48,903 nt of DNA from Clostridiales bacterium (GTDB taxonomy: Bacteria > Bacillota > Clostridia > Oscillospirales > Acutalibacteraceae). Within the stretch, counting starts at the first letter, position 1. Every line of letters starts with the position of its first letter. The notes under the pieces are model-generated. The model made no database searches. It was not told the DNA's origin and saw only the letters and a list, made by a program, of their open reading frames with translations. Below, in pieces: positions 18,724 through 28,314 of this stretch. The stretch spans positions 1 to 48,903 of the forward strand of contig JAAVYX010000098.1 in NCBI GenBank assembly GCA_022791355.1. Reading direction: 5' to 3'. A program made the translations under genes and the position numbers.

Positions 18724-20094
18724 ATGATGGGGGATACCATTGCCGCTATCTCTACGCCGCTGGGGGAAGGCGGCGTAGGGATGATCCGTATTTCGGGAGA
18801 GGAAGCCCGGGGAGTGGCGCATCGAATTTTCAGAAGCAGCCGGGGCGATCTTCGAATCTCTCCGGGATATAGGGCGTACTATGGACGGGTCGCCATGCCC
18901 GGCCGGAATGAAACGATTGACGAGGCGGTGGCGCTGGTCTTTGCCGCCCCGGCCAGTTATACGGGCGAGGACGTTGTGGAGCTGTCGGTACACGGGGGCG
19001 TTTATGTAGTACGGCAGGTTCTGCGGGCCGCCCTGGCCGCCGGCGCGCGGCTGGCCCAGCCGGGGGAGTTTACCCGACGGGCTTACCTCAACGGAAAGCT
19101 GGATTTGACCCAGGCCGAATCGGTCATGCATCTGATTTCGGCCCAGGGAGAGGACGCCCTGCGGGCCGCCCGGTCAGGCAGGGAGGGCGCGGTCTCCAGA
19201 CGGGTGACGGGTTTGAAGGAGCGGCTTTTGGCCTACTCGGCCGCCTTGGCCGCCTGGGCGGATTATCCCGACGAGGATATTCCCGCCCTGCAAAGCCGGA
19301 CCTTGATAGGAGAGCTGTCCGCTATATCGGCTGATTTGCAGGCGCTTTTGGCTACCTACGACGGGGGCAGGGTTCTGCGGGAGGGGGTGGAGACGGTTAT
19401 TGCCGGCCGCCCCAATGTGGGGAAGTCCACCCTAATGAATCTGCTGGCTGGCTGTCAGCGTTCCATCGTTACCCCGGTGGCCGGCACCACACGGGATGTG
19501 GTGGAGGAGACCGTTCTGCTGGGAGACCTGCGGCTGCGGCTGGCCGACACCGCCGGCCTGCGGCAGACCGAAGACCTGGTAGAGTCTATCGGCGTGGGCC
19601 GGACCCGGGAACGGCTGGCCGCCGCTGGCCTGATTCTGGCTGTCTTTGACGCCTCCCTGCCGCTGGAACAGGAGGACCGGGAGCTGCTGGACTTGCTGTC
19701 CGGCCGGCCAGCTGTTGCGGTGGTCAATAAAACCGATCTTTCTCCCCGCTTGAATTTGGAGGAGGTTGGACGGGCCGGTGCGCCGGTGGTGCAGATTGCG
19801 GCCGGCGCTGGCCGCGGTTTGGAGGAACTGAAGGCGGCAGTCGAGCAGGTGGCGGGCCTAAGTGGTTTGGATCCGGCGGCCGGTATACTGGCCAGCGAAC
19901 GGCAGCGGGACTGCGCCGTCCAAGCCCAGTCCGGCCTTGCTCAGGCCCTTGCGGCCCTGGAGCTGGGAGAAACCCTGGACGCTGTGAGCGTCTGTCTGGA
20001 CGACGCTTTGCAGGCCCTTTTGTCCCTGACAGGGGAAAGGGTTACGACTGCCGTAACCGATGAGGTTTTTAAACGGTTCTGTGTGGGAAAGTAG
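18724..20094 (+). CDS. mnmE: tRNA modification GTPase MnmE
   Basis: DTIAAISTPLGEGGVGMIRISG; GRPNVGKSTLMNLLAG; C-terminal FKRFCVGK. Confidence 0.97.
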   Translation: MMGDTIAAISTPLGEGGVGMIRISGEEARGVAHRIFRSSRGDLRISPGYRAYYGRVAMPGRNETIDEAVALVFAAPASYTGEDVVELSVHGGVYVVRQVLRAALAAGARLAQPGEFTRRAYLNGKLDLTQAESVMHLISAQGEDALRAARSGREGAVSRRVTGLKERLLAYSAALAAWADYPDEDIPALQSRTLIGELSAISADLQALLATYDGGRVLREGVETVIAGRPNVGKSTLMNLLAGCQRSIVTPVAGTTRDVVEETVLLGDLRLRLADTAGLRQTEDLVESIGVGRTRERLAAAGLILAVFDASLPLEQEDRELLDLLSGRPAVAVVNKTDLSPRLNLEEVGRAGAPVVQIAAGAGRGLEELKAAVEQVAGLSGLDPAAGILASERQRDCAVQAQSGLAQALAALELGETLDAVSVCLDDALQALLSLTGERVTTAVTDEVFKRFCVGK

Positions 20095-20340
20095 CCGACA
20101 TTGTCAGGAAGACCGCGGCTGTGGACGGTCCCGTGCGCTCTGCTGCTGTTTTACGGACAGGACGCTGGGAGGGGGTCGCCCGGCCTGTGCCGGAAAGGCC
20201 TTTTGATCCGCGGCCTCACATAGAAAAGGCGAACCTAAATTTTGTGCAAAGGACAGGCGGGGGGGACGATGGAGGGGTCTTATTCTATCGACCGGTAGTC
20301 TTATACAGGAGGCGCGGGACGCCGGATAATGCCTCTGCTG

Positions 20341-20423
20341 TATTTCCGTTTCCAGACAATAGCGCCTTCCCTATTCCTATAATGGATCATTCGCAAACCC
20401 GCTATTGTCTGGAAACTGAAATA
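20341..20423. promoter_or_regulatory. 24-bp inverted repeat (23/24 match, 35-nt spacer) upstream of mnmG
   Basis: TATTTCCGTTTCCAGACAATAGCG ... CGCTATTGTCTGGAAACTGAAATA. Confidence 0.8.
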
Positions 20424-20463
20424 TACTTATAGTATTTATATAATTACGAAGAATCAACTAGGT

Positions 20464-22410
20464 GTGATGAATATGAGCTATTTTGCGGGAATATACGATG
20501 TATTGGTGGTGGGAGCCGGACATGCGGGTATAGAAGCATCGTTGGCTGCGGCGCGGCTGGGCTGCCAAACGGCTATTTTTACCATCAATCTGGATTGGGT
20601 GGGTAATCTGCCCTGCAACCCTTCCATCGGCGGCACAGCCAAGGGACATCTGGTACGAGAGATCGACGCGCTGGGAGGCGAGATGGGCCGGGCGGCCGAC
20701 GCTACCTTTTTACAGAGCCGTATGCTCAATCGAGGAAAGGGTCCGGCCGTTCACAGTCTGCGGGCTCAGATCGACCGGCGGCGGTACAGCGACTATATGA
20801 AGCGGGCGCTGGAACGGCAGGAGAATTTGGAGCTCCGCCAGTCTGAAATTATTTCCCTTAGGCCCCTTTCGCCCTCTGAACGGGAAGGGGAGGCTGAACT
20901 GGCCGGCTGGCCCTCTGAACAGCCCTGTTGGCGGGCGGTCACCCGGCTGGGAGCGGTTTATTACAGCAAAACAGTCATTCTGGCCACCGGCACCTTTCTG
21001 GGCGGCCGGATTTATGTGGGCGACGTTTCCTACGAGGGCGGCCCGGACGGTACCTTTGCGGCCACCGCCTTGGCCGCTTCTCTCAAGAAGCTGCCTATTC
21101 CGCTCCGCCGCTTCAAAACCGGCACTCCCGCCCGGGTCCACCGCCGTTCCATCGATTTTTCCCAGTTGGAAGTCCAGCCGGGTGATGATCCGATAGTACC
21201 CTTCAGCTATGCTACGGAGGAGCCGGGGGAGAATCAGGTTCTCTGTCATATCGCCTACACCAATCGGAAGACCGAAGAGGTTATCCGGGCGAATCTGCAT
21301 CGCTCCCCGCTTTTTGCCGGGATAATAGAGGGGGTTGGGCCTCGATATTGTCCCAGTATTGAGGATAAGATCGTCCGTTTTCCGGACAAGGAACGGCATC
21401 AGCTCTTTATAGAGCCTTGCGGCTTGGATACCGAGGAAATGTATCTGCAAGGCATGTCCTCCTCTCTGCCGGAGGAGGTACAGCTGGCCTTTTACCGTAC
21501 CATTAAGGGCTTGGAGCAGGTGCAGATCATGCGCAACGCTTATGCTATCGAGTATGACTGCGTGGACCCTCTTGCCTTAGCGCCGACTCTGGCCTTCAAG
21601 GAGCTGCCGGGTCTCTACGGGGCCGGTCAGTTTAACGGCTCGTCCGGTTATGAGGAAGCCGCGGCCCAGGGCCTGGCGGCGGGAATCAACGCGGCCCGGC
21701 TGGTACAAGGCCGCTCCCCGGTTATCTTCCAACGCTCCAACTCCTATATCGGCACCCTGATAGACGATCTAGTGACCAAGGGCTGTTCCGACCCCTACCG
21801 CATGATGACCTCCCGGTCCGAGTACCGTCTGCTGCTCCGGCAGGATAATGCCGACGAGCGTTTGACCCCCCAGGGCCGGGAGATCGGATTGGTGGGGGAC
21901 GCGGACTGGGAGCGTTTCCAAAGACGGATGCGGCAAAAGGAGGAGGAGCTGGCCCGGCTGAAAAAGCTGACCCTCTCCCCTTCCGACCAGCTCAATCAAC
22001 TGCTTGTTTCACATGAAACATCCCCTATATCCACCGGCATACGTATGGAGGAGCTGCTTCGCCGCCCTCGTATCAGCTATGACGATTTGGCCCCCTTTGA
22101 CCCAGACCGCCCCCCGCTGCCTCGAGATATCCGGGAGAGGGTAGAAATCGAGATCAAGTATGCCGGTTACATCAAACGGCAGCTGGCCCAGGTGGAGGAA
22201 ATGGCGAGGCTGGAAAGCCGGAAGCTGCCCGGCGGGATCGATTATCTCTCCCTGGAAGGACTGCGCAGCGAAGCGCGGGAAAAGCTGCAAAGGGTGCAGC
22301 CACGAAGTATCGGGCAGGCGGCTCGGATTTCAGGCGTAAGCCCCGCAGATATATCGGTTTTGCTCATCTGGCTGGAAAAGCGGAAGACGGGTCCCATACA
22401 GGATTCTTAG
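20464..22410 (+). CDS. mnmG: tRNA uridine-5-carboxymethylaminomethyl(34) synthesis protein MnmG
   Basis: YDVLVVGAGHAGIEASLAAARLG; SIGGTAKGHLVREIDALGG; GQFNGSSGYEEAAAQGL. Confidence 0.97.
   Translation: MMNMSYFAGIYDVLVVGAGHAGIEASLAAARLGCQTAIFTINLDWVGNLPCNPSIGGTAKGHLVREIDALGGEMGRAADATFLQSRMLNRGKGPAVHSLRAQIDRRRYSDYMKRALERQENLELRQSEIISLRPLSPSEREGEAELAGWPSEQPCWRAVTRLGAVYYSKTVILATGTFLGGRIYVGDVSYEGGPDGTFAATALAASLKKLPIPLRRFKTGTPARVHRRSIDFSQLEVQPGDDPIVPFSYATEEPGENQVLCHIAYTNRKTEEVIRANLHRSPLFAGIIEGVGPRYCPSIEDKIVRFPDKERHQLFIEPCGLDTEEMYLQGMSSSLPEEVQLAFYRTIKGLEQVQIMRNAYAIEYDCVDPLALAPTLAFKELPGLYGAGQFNGSSGYEEAAAQGLAAGINAARLVQGRSPVIFQRSNSYIGTLIDDLVTKGCSDPYRMMTSRSEYRLLLRQDNADERLTPQGREIGLVGDADWERFQRRMRQKEEELARLKKLTLSPSDQLNQLLVSHETSPISTGIRMEELLRRPRISYDDLAPFDPDRPPLPRDIRERVEIEIKYAGYIKRQLAQVEEMARLESRKLPGGIDYLSLEGLRSEAREKLQRVQPRSIGQAARISGVSPADISVLLIWLEKRKTGPIQDS
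22005..22020. promoter_or_regulatory. parS-like site inside mnmG
   Basis: TGTTTCACATGAAACA; one change from canonical TGTTTCACGTGAAACA. Confidence 0.85.
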
Positions 22411-22451
22411 ATAGAACAAGGGCCGGAAAACCCGGCGGAGGAGGGTATTGT

Positions 22452-23174
22452 ATGGATTTTCCTATACATTTGGTGGAGCAGGGGTTTCGGGATTTAGAGC
22501 TTCCCATCCACATAGATGAGCAAGCAAAGCTGCGCCTGATCCAATATGCCGGTTTGTTGGTTGCGTGGAACGAAAAGATCAATCTGACCGCTATCACTCA
22601 GCCGGAGGAAATCGCGGTCAAACACTTCCTGGACTCGGCCGTCCTCTTGAAATACATGGAACTGCCGACCGCCGCCCGGGTCATAGACGTGGGCACCGGC
22701 GCGGGCTTTCCCGGCCTGGTGCTGAAAATACTTCGCCCGGACCTGCGGCTTACCCTGCTGGACAGTCTCCAAAAGCGGCTGCGGTTTTTGGAGAACGTAA
22801 CCGGCAGTCTGGGGCTATCCGCTGAACTGGTGCATGCCCGGGCGGAAGAGGGGGGGAGAAATCCCCTTTATCGGGAGGCTTTTGAACTGGCAACCGCCCG
22901 GGCCGTGGCCAGACTTCCCCTGCTGGCCGAATACTGTTTGCCTTTTGTAAAGGCTGGGGGTCTCTTTTGCGCGCTGAAGGGACCGGACGGAGAAAGGGAA
23001 TGCGGCGAAGCGGCGGCGGCCCTCGGTCTTTTGGGCGGCGGCAAGCCTTTCCTACGGTGCTATACCCTTCCCGGCGGCGATTCGCGCAGTATCATCGTCT
23101 GTGAAAAGACGTCGCAAACCCCGGCAAGATTCCCCAGAAATCCCGCCCAGATTGCAAAAAAGCCGCTGGGGTGA
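22452..23174 (+). CDS. rsmG: 16S rRNA (guanine527-N7)-methyltransferase
   Basis: NEKINLTAITQPEEIAVKHFLDSA; VIDVGTGAGFPGLVLKI. Confidence 0.95.
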   Translation: MDFPIHLVEQGFRDLELPIHIDEQAKLRLIQYAGLLVAWNEKINLTAITQPEEIAVKHFLDSAVLLKYMELPTAARVIDVGTGAGFPGLVLKILRPDLRLTLLDSLQKRLRFLENVTGSLGLSAELVHARAEEGGRNPLYREAFELATARAVARLPLLAEYCLPFVKAGGLFCALKGPDGERECGEAAAALGLLGGGKPFLRCYTLPGGDSRSIIVCEKTSQTPARFPRNPAQIAKKPLG

Positions 23175-23309
23175 GCAAACGGCGTAAGAACAGAGACGGA
23201 AATGCGCAAAATTTGAAAATAGAAATTTCTTGAAATTTGCTCTCAAAGAGCATATAATAGAACATGTAAGAATAAAAAACTTGGAAAGATATGCCAGGAG
23301 GGACAAGCT

Positions 23310-24146
23310 GTGTTTTCCTTACGAAATCGAGACAAGCGGCCGGAGGGTCAATTGATCATGCTGGCGACAAGTTCCATTCGCCCTAATCCTAATCAGCCCC
23401 GCCGCGATTTCGACGAGTACGAGCTTTCCGGCTTGGCCGAAAGCATTCGCTGCAACGGTATTTTGCAGCCTTTGGCCGTGAGAAAAGTCGACGGCAACAA
23501 TTTTGAGCTGATCGCCGGGGAGCGGCGTCTGCGGGCGGCCCGTATGGCGGGTATACAAATGGTGCCATGCATCGTTCATGAAGCGGACGATAAGCGTTCG
23601 GCTTTTCTTGCACTTTTGGAAAATCTCCAGCGGCGGGATTTATCCATGTTCGAGGAAGCGGACGGTATTGCCAGGCTAATCAATCACTATCATATCACCC
23701 AGCAGGAGGCGGCCGAACGGCTGGGCATGGCCCAGTCCACCCTGGCCAACAAGCTCCGTCTTTTAAAGTTGACCGACGATCAGCGGGAGCGAATTACCTC
23801 GGCCCGTCTGAGCGAACGGCATGCTCGGGCTATCCTGCGTCTGCCCGAGGAAAAACAGCGGGACAGCGTCATGGACGTAGTCATAGCCCAGCAGCTGACG
23901 GTCAGCGATACCAATAAGCTCATCGACCAAATGCTGGCCCCCCAGGAGGAACAGGTCGAAACGCCCCAGCCCAAGCGTATACCGGTTATCCGGGATGTGC
24001 GGCTTTTCTTCAACAGCATCACCAAGATGGTTTCTACCATGCGTCAATCCGGGGTGGACGCCAAGACCAGCCGCAGTGAAACCGAGGAGTATATCGAGTA
24101 TACTGTGATTATTCCCAAGAAGGCCGGCGGTAAAAAGGTCGGCTGA
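23310..24146 (+). CDS. noc: ParB-family nucleoid occlusion protein (Noc-like)
   Basis: ParB N-terminal motif PNPNQPRRDFDEYELSGLAESIRCNGILQPLAVR, GERRLRAARMAG; located directly after rsmG. Confidence 0.85.
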   Translation: MFSLRNRDKRPEGQLIMLATSSIRPNPNQPRRDFDEYELSGLAESIRCNGILQPLAVRKVDGNNFELIAGERRLRAARMAGIQMVPCIVHEADDKRSAFLALLENLQRRDLSMFEEADGIARLINHYHITQQEAAERLGMAQSTLANKLRLLKLTDDQRERITSARLSERHARAILRLPEEKQRDSVMDVVIAQQLTVSDTNKLIDQMLAPQEEQVETPQPKRIPVIRDVRLFFNSITKMVSTMRQSGVDAKTSRSETEEYIEYTVIIPKKAGGKKVG

Positions 24147-24181
24147 TTCCTTGTTTCGCCCACCCATATTCATTCCCATAC

Positions 24182-24225
24182 AGCAAGCGCCGTCCGGCTC
24201 CTAAGGGAGTTGGACGGCGCTTGCC
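24182..24225 (+). terminator. Strong hairpin after noc
   Basis: GCAAGCGCCGTCCggctcctaagggagttGGACGGCGCTTGC. Confidence 0.65.
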
Positions 24226-24231
24226 TTTGTC

Positions 24232-24272
24232 TGTTTCACATGAAACAAAAACGGAATGTTTCATGTGAAACG
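24232..24272. promoter_or_regulatory. Pair of inverted parS-like sites
   Basis: 24232-24247 TGTTTCACATGAAACA and 24257-24272 TGTTTCATGTGAAACG. Confidence 0.85.
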
Positions 24273-24512
24273 AGTAAAAGAAAAAACCGATTCTGGACGC
24301 TGAAAGAGGAAAGGGCGGGCGGCTTTTTCGGCAACAACCGTATAAAGCCTTTCAGACATTAGATATATTCTGCGATTTGCTCTTTTTCTTTTTGCATGAA
24401 TATGCTATAATAATCCAAAAGCGATTGTCTATCGTTTGAACCTGGCGGGCTGCCGGCGCGGGCCGCGGCCCAGCCGGCACAGCGACAGCGTATTGGCTGG
24501 GCCTGGATGCTA

Positions 24513-24571
24513 TGCTTTGTCTTGCAAAGCAAAATATTTGTGAGGCCCTCGATGGGCCGAATGAAAATCTA
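24513..24571 (+). repeat. B-short element (59 bp, extended terminal stem)
   Basis: TGCTTTGTCTTGCAAAGCA...TGAGGCCCTCGATGGGCCGAATGAAAATCTA; 5' flank GCTA. Confidence 0.85.
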
Positions 24572-24746
24572 TAGATTTCTCTGCGGGGTGTCTAAGCGAA
24601 CAGCCTTGGGCTGTTCTGGCGGCCACGGCGCAAAAGCGCCTCTGGTCGCTTCCCACAAGGGACGCCAGAAAGAGGTTTGGCTAAAGGCCAAACTGGGAAC
24701 CTCTGTGAGGAGCGCTGGAGCCCCTCGCAAAATTTATGCATAGCGT
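24572..24746 (-). repeat. Long B element (B2), right end joined to right end of the preceding B-short element
   Basis: TAGATTTCTCTGCGGGGTGTCTAAGCGAACAGCC...GAGCGCTGGAGCCCCTCGCAAAATTTATGCA; inverse of B1. Confidence 0.8.
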
Positions 24747-24829
24747 ATGATAAAGACAATCGCAGGGCGGAGGAGGCCAGCGGCTTTCTTCCCGCCAAAA
24801 AACAGCGCGCAGTATAGGGAGGGGCGGAT

Positions 24830-25600
24830 TTGGGAAAAATTATTGCAATCGTCAATCAGAAGGGCGGCGTAGGGAAAACGACTACGGCGGTCAACCTGTC
24901 TGCGGCCATCGGCGCGGCGGGGAAGAAAACCCTTTTGTGCGATATAGACCCCCAGGGCAACAGCACCAGCGGTTACGGCGTGAGTAAGCGGGAGGTAAAG
25001 AAGTCGTCCTACGAACTGCTCATCGGCGAGGCCGAAATCGGCCAGACGATTCTCAAAACCCACTTTAAAAACGTAGATCTGATCCCGGCCAATATGGAAC
25101 TGGCTGGCGCGGAGGTGGAGCTCATCGGCTTGGACAGGCGGGAGGCCCATCTGAAAACGGCCCTTTCCCAGGTGCGGGAGCGGTACGATTTTATTTTTCT
25201 GGACTGTCCGCCCTCGCTGGGACTAATTACCATCAACGCCCTCAACGCCAGCGACACCATCCTGGTACCGATCCAGTGCGAGTATTACGCTATGGAGGGC
25301 TTATCCCAGCTGATGGCCACCGTCCGGCAGATCAAAAGATTGTATAATCCCCAGCTGGATATGGAAGGGGTGCTCCTAACCATGTACGACGGCCGGCTGA
25401 ACCTGACCCAGCAGGTGGTCAACGAGGTGAAACGGTTCTTTCCCAAAAAGGTTTTTTCCACCGTGGTGCCCCGTTCGGTCCGGCTTTCCGAGGCCCCCAG
25501 CTTTGGGCAGCCTATCCAGTATTACGACGGACGCTCCAAGGGCGCGGAGGCCTATGACGCGCTGGCCAAGGAGCTGATCAAGCAGAATAAGAAGAGGTGA
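24830..25600 (+). CDS. parA: Chromosome partitioning ATPase ParA/Soj
   Basis: IIAIVNQKGGVGKTTTAVNLSAAI; DIDPQGNSTSG; FLDCPPSLGLITINAL. Confidence 0.96.
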   Translation: MGKIIAIVNQKGGVGKTTTAVNLSAAIGAAGKKTLLCDIDPQGNSTSGYGVSKREVKKSSYELLIGEAEIGQTILKTHFKNVDLIPANMELAGAEVELIGLDRREAHLKTALSQVRERYDFIFLDCPPSLGLITINALNASDTILVPIQCEYYAMEGLSQLMATVRQIKRLYNPQLDMEGVLLTMYDGRLNLTQQVVNEVKRFFPKKVFSTVVPRSVRLSEAPSFGQPIQYYDGRSKGAEAYDALAKELIKQNKKR

Positions 25601-25605
25601 CGAGG

Positions 25606-26478
25606 ATGGCCAAAAAAGGAGGACTGGGCAGGGGGCTGGACGCGCTGTTCAGTGAAAATTCCGGCGAAGAGCAGTCGGCCGTGGAGGTGCGCCTGTCCGA
25701 GATCGAGCCCAACCGGGAACAGCCCCGTAAGGATTTCGACCAGGAGGCCCTGGCCCAGCTGGCCGAAAGTATCCGGGAACATGGGCTGATCCAGCCCATC
25801 CTGGTGCGCCCTCTGCCGGGAGGGACCTATCAGATTGTGGCGGGCGAACGCCGGTGGCGGGCCAGCCGTCTGGCAGGCCTTACCGCCGTGCCGGTCATCA
25901 TCCGGGAGCTGGACGATACCGCCGCCATGGAGCTGGCCCTTATCGAAAACCTGCAGCGGGAGGATCTCAACCCCGTAGAGGAAGCCCTAGGCTATAAGAC
26001 CCTGATGGAAGACTATGGCATGACCCAGGAGCTGGCCGCCCAGCGGGTGGGAAAGTCTCGCCCGGCCGTGGCCAACGCCCTGCGATTGCTGAACCTGCCC
26101 GAAAAGGAATTGACCATGGTGCGTTCGGGCGAGATTTCCGCCGGACACGGCCGAGCCCTTTTGTCCATCTCTGAACCGGAGTTGTACGAAAAAGCAGTCA
26201 AAATGGCCAAGGCCGGTATGTCGGTGCGGGAAATCGAGAAGCTGTCTAAGGCCGAGAAAAAGGCGGGCGAGAAAAAAACGGCCGAAGGCGGCGTTAAAGA
26301 CAGTAAAAAGCCAACCGGCGACACCTTTTACAGCGAGCTGGAGCTGGCCCTCAAGGCCGAGCTGGGCCGGAAGGTGCGTATTCTGAAGAGCGGCCGGAAG
26401 GGAACCCTGGAAATCGAATTTTACGATAAAGAGGATTTGGCTTCCATCGCCTCTCGTCTGGCCGGGACCGAATGGTAA
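25606..26478 (+). CDS. parB: Chromosome partitioning protein ParB/Spo0J
   Basis: KKGGLGRGLDALFSEN; PNREQPRKDFDQEALAQLAESIREHGLIQPILVR; GERRWRASRLAG. Confidence 0.96.
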   Translation: MAKKGGLGRGLDALFSENSGEEQSAVEVRLSEIEPNREQPRKDFDQEALAQLAESIREHGLIQPILVRPLPGGTYQIVAGERRWRASRLAGLTAVPVIIRELDDTAAMELALIENLQREDLNPVEEALGYKTLMEDYGMTQELAAQRVGKSRPAVANALRLLNLPEKELTMVRSGEISAGHGRALLSISEPELYEKAVKMAKAGMSVREIEKLSKAEKKAGEKKTAEGGVKDSKKPTGDTFYSELELALKAELGRKVRILKSGRKGTLEIEFYDKEDLASIASRLAGTEW

Positions 26479-26592
26479 AATATCTGCTTTGCAGATATTT
26501 TACCCGACAGGACGGCCCTGCGCCTGTGCGCTCTGGTATGGAGCGTCCCGATTCGGGAAGCGGTTTGCTACCCCAAATCGCAAACACAGGAG
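26475..26592 (-). repeat. Repeat family C copy 1
   Basis: Terminal hairpin GTAAAATATCTGCtttGCAGATATTTTAC (26475-26503); remainder on reverse strand CTCCTGTGTTTGCGATTT...GGGCCGTCCTG matches C2. Confidence 0.75.
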
Positions 26593-26835
26593 CGCGGGGA
26601 TGCCAATGATAAAAAGAACTGGAGCTGTTACCAATATAAAGAGAAAATGGCGACGGGGATAGAATTTGCAGGACAAGACGGAGGATCTAACTGCTCAACA
26701 GAGCGGCTAAGTCCTCGCAGGGGAGAACAATCCAGTCCTGCACTTTCTGGATCGCTGATCTTTTCGTAGTATGCTGGGGCTGCTCCAGATATCCCTGTAG
26801 GGAATGGAAGGATAAAAAGAAAGAGGTTGTTTCAC

Positions 26836-28116
26836 ATGCTGGATATCAAACGCATCCGCAGCAATCCCCAAGAGGTGAAGGCTGCTATGAAAACCCGTAA
26901 CGCCGATATGGACGCCGTTATCGACGAGCTGCTGGCCATCGACGATAAACGCCGGGAGCTTATGGGCCAAACCGAAGGTATGAAGGCCGAGCAAAACGCC
27001 GCCTCCAAGGAGATCCCCCGAATCAAAAAGGAAGGGGGAGACGTGGCCCCCATCATGGAGCGTATGAAGGAGCTGGCCGCCCAGGTCAAGGAGCTGGGGG
27101 CCGAGCAGGCGGCGCTGGAGGAAAAACAGCGGGATCTGTTGCTGCGTATTCCCAATATGCCCCATGAAAGCGTACCTGTGGGCAAGGACGACAGTGAAAA
27201 CGCGGAGGTCCGCCGCTGGGGCGAGCCTACCGCCTTCGACTACGAGCCCAAGGCCCACTGGGATATCGGGGCTGATTTAGGGATTCTGGACCCCGAAACG
27301 GCCGCCAAAGTGACCGGCGCGCGGTTCCATTTCTATAAGGGGCTGGGGGCTCGTCTGGAGCGGGCGGTCATCAACTTCTATCTCAATACCCATACCGAGC
27401 GGGGCTATACCGAGGTTTTTCCTCCCTTTATGGCAAATCGGGCCTCTATGACCGGCACCGGCCAGCTTCCCAAGTTTGAGGAGGACGCCTTCAAGCTCCA
27501 GAACGCGGATTACTTCTTAATCCCCACAGCCGAGGTCCCGGTGACGAATATGCATCGGGACGAGATTTTAGACGGGCAGAAGCTTCCTTTAAAGTACTGC
27601 GCCTATTCGGCCTGCTTCCGGGCCGAGGCCGGATCGGCCGGCAGGGATACCCGGGGTCTTATCCGGCAGCATCAGTTCAATAAGGTGGAGCTGGTCAAGT
27701 TTGTCCGTCCCGAGGAGTCCTACGCCGAGCTGGAAAAGCTGACCAACGACGCCGAGCGAGTGCTGCAGCTTTTGGGGCTTCCCTATCGGGTGGTGACCCT
27801 GTCTACCGGCGACCTGGGTTTCTCCTCGGCCAAAACCTATGACATCGAGGTCTGGATGCCCTCCTACGGCCGGTATCTGGAGATTTCCAGCTGTTCCAAT
27901 TTCGAGGACTACCAGGCCCGCCGGGCCTCCATCCGCTTTAAGGACGGCCCCAAGGACAAGGCCCAGCTGGCGCATACCCTCAACGGCTCCGGCGTGGCCG
28001 TCGGCCGTACCGTGGCCGCTATCCTGGAAAACTTCCAGAACGGGGACGGTACGGTAACCGTACCCGAGGTCCTGCGTCCCTATATGGGCTGCGACGTCAT
28101 CGGCAGGCAAGCGTGA
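26836..28116 (+). CDS. serS: Seryl-tRNA synthetase
   Basis: [71 protein letters not shown]. Confidence 0.97.
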   Translation: MLDIKRIRSNPQEVKAAMKTRNADMDAVIDELLAIDDKRRELMGQTEGMKAEQNAASKEIPRIKKEGGDVAPIMERMKELAAQVKELGAEQAALEEKQRDLLLRIPNMPHESVPVGKDDSENAEVRRWGEPTAFDYEPKAHWDIGADLGILDPETAAKVTGARFHFYKGLGARLERAVINFYLNTHTERGYTEVFPPFMANRASMTGTGQLPKFEEDAFKLQNADYFLIPTAEVPVTNMHRDEILDGQKLPLKYCAYSACFRAEAGSAGRDTRGLIRQHQFNKVELVKFVRPEESYAELEKLTNDAERVLQLLGLPYRVVTLSTGDLGFSSAKTYDIEVWMPSYGRYLEISSCSNFEDYQARRASIRFKDGPKDKAQLAHTLNGSGVAVGRTVAAILENFQNGDGTVTVPEVLRPYMGCDVIGRQA

Positions 28117-28198
28117 TTTGCCTGACAGCCGTACGCGCAGGCCGTACCTGCCATGATCCAGTAGGCGTACGTCTATTGGATCATGGGCCTCCTCGCCG

Positions 28199-28314
28199 TC
28201 CTGTGTTTGCGATTTTGCGTCGCAAACCGCTCTCCGGTTCGGAACGCTCTGTTGTGTAGAGCATATAGACGCGGGGCCGTCTCGGGATCATAACCGCTTT
28301 TCGGTTATGATCCC
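28199..28314 (+). repeat. Repeat family C copy 2
   Basis: TCCTGTGTTTGCGATTTTGCGTCGCAAACCGCTC...GGGGCCGTCTCGGGATCATAACCGcttttCGGTTATGATCCC; homologous to the reverse complement of C1. Confidence 0.75.

Noticed and set aside
26480-26835. Possible T-box leader upstream of serS
   Set aside because: No recognisable T-box sequence (AGGGTGGnACCGCG) or terminator/antiterminator arrangement; the region is mostly repeat family C.
26828-26843. TGTTTCACATGCTGGA as a parS site at the serS start
   Set aside because: Only one half matches; the second half diverges, so it is probably coincidental.
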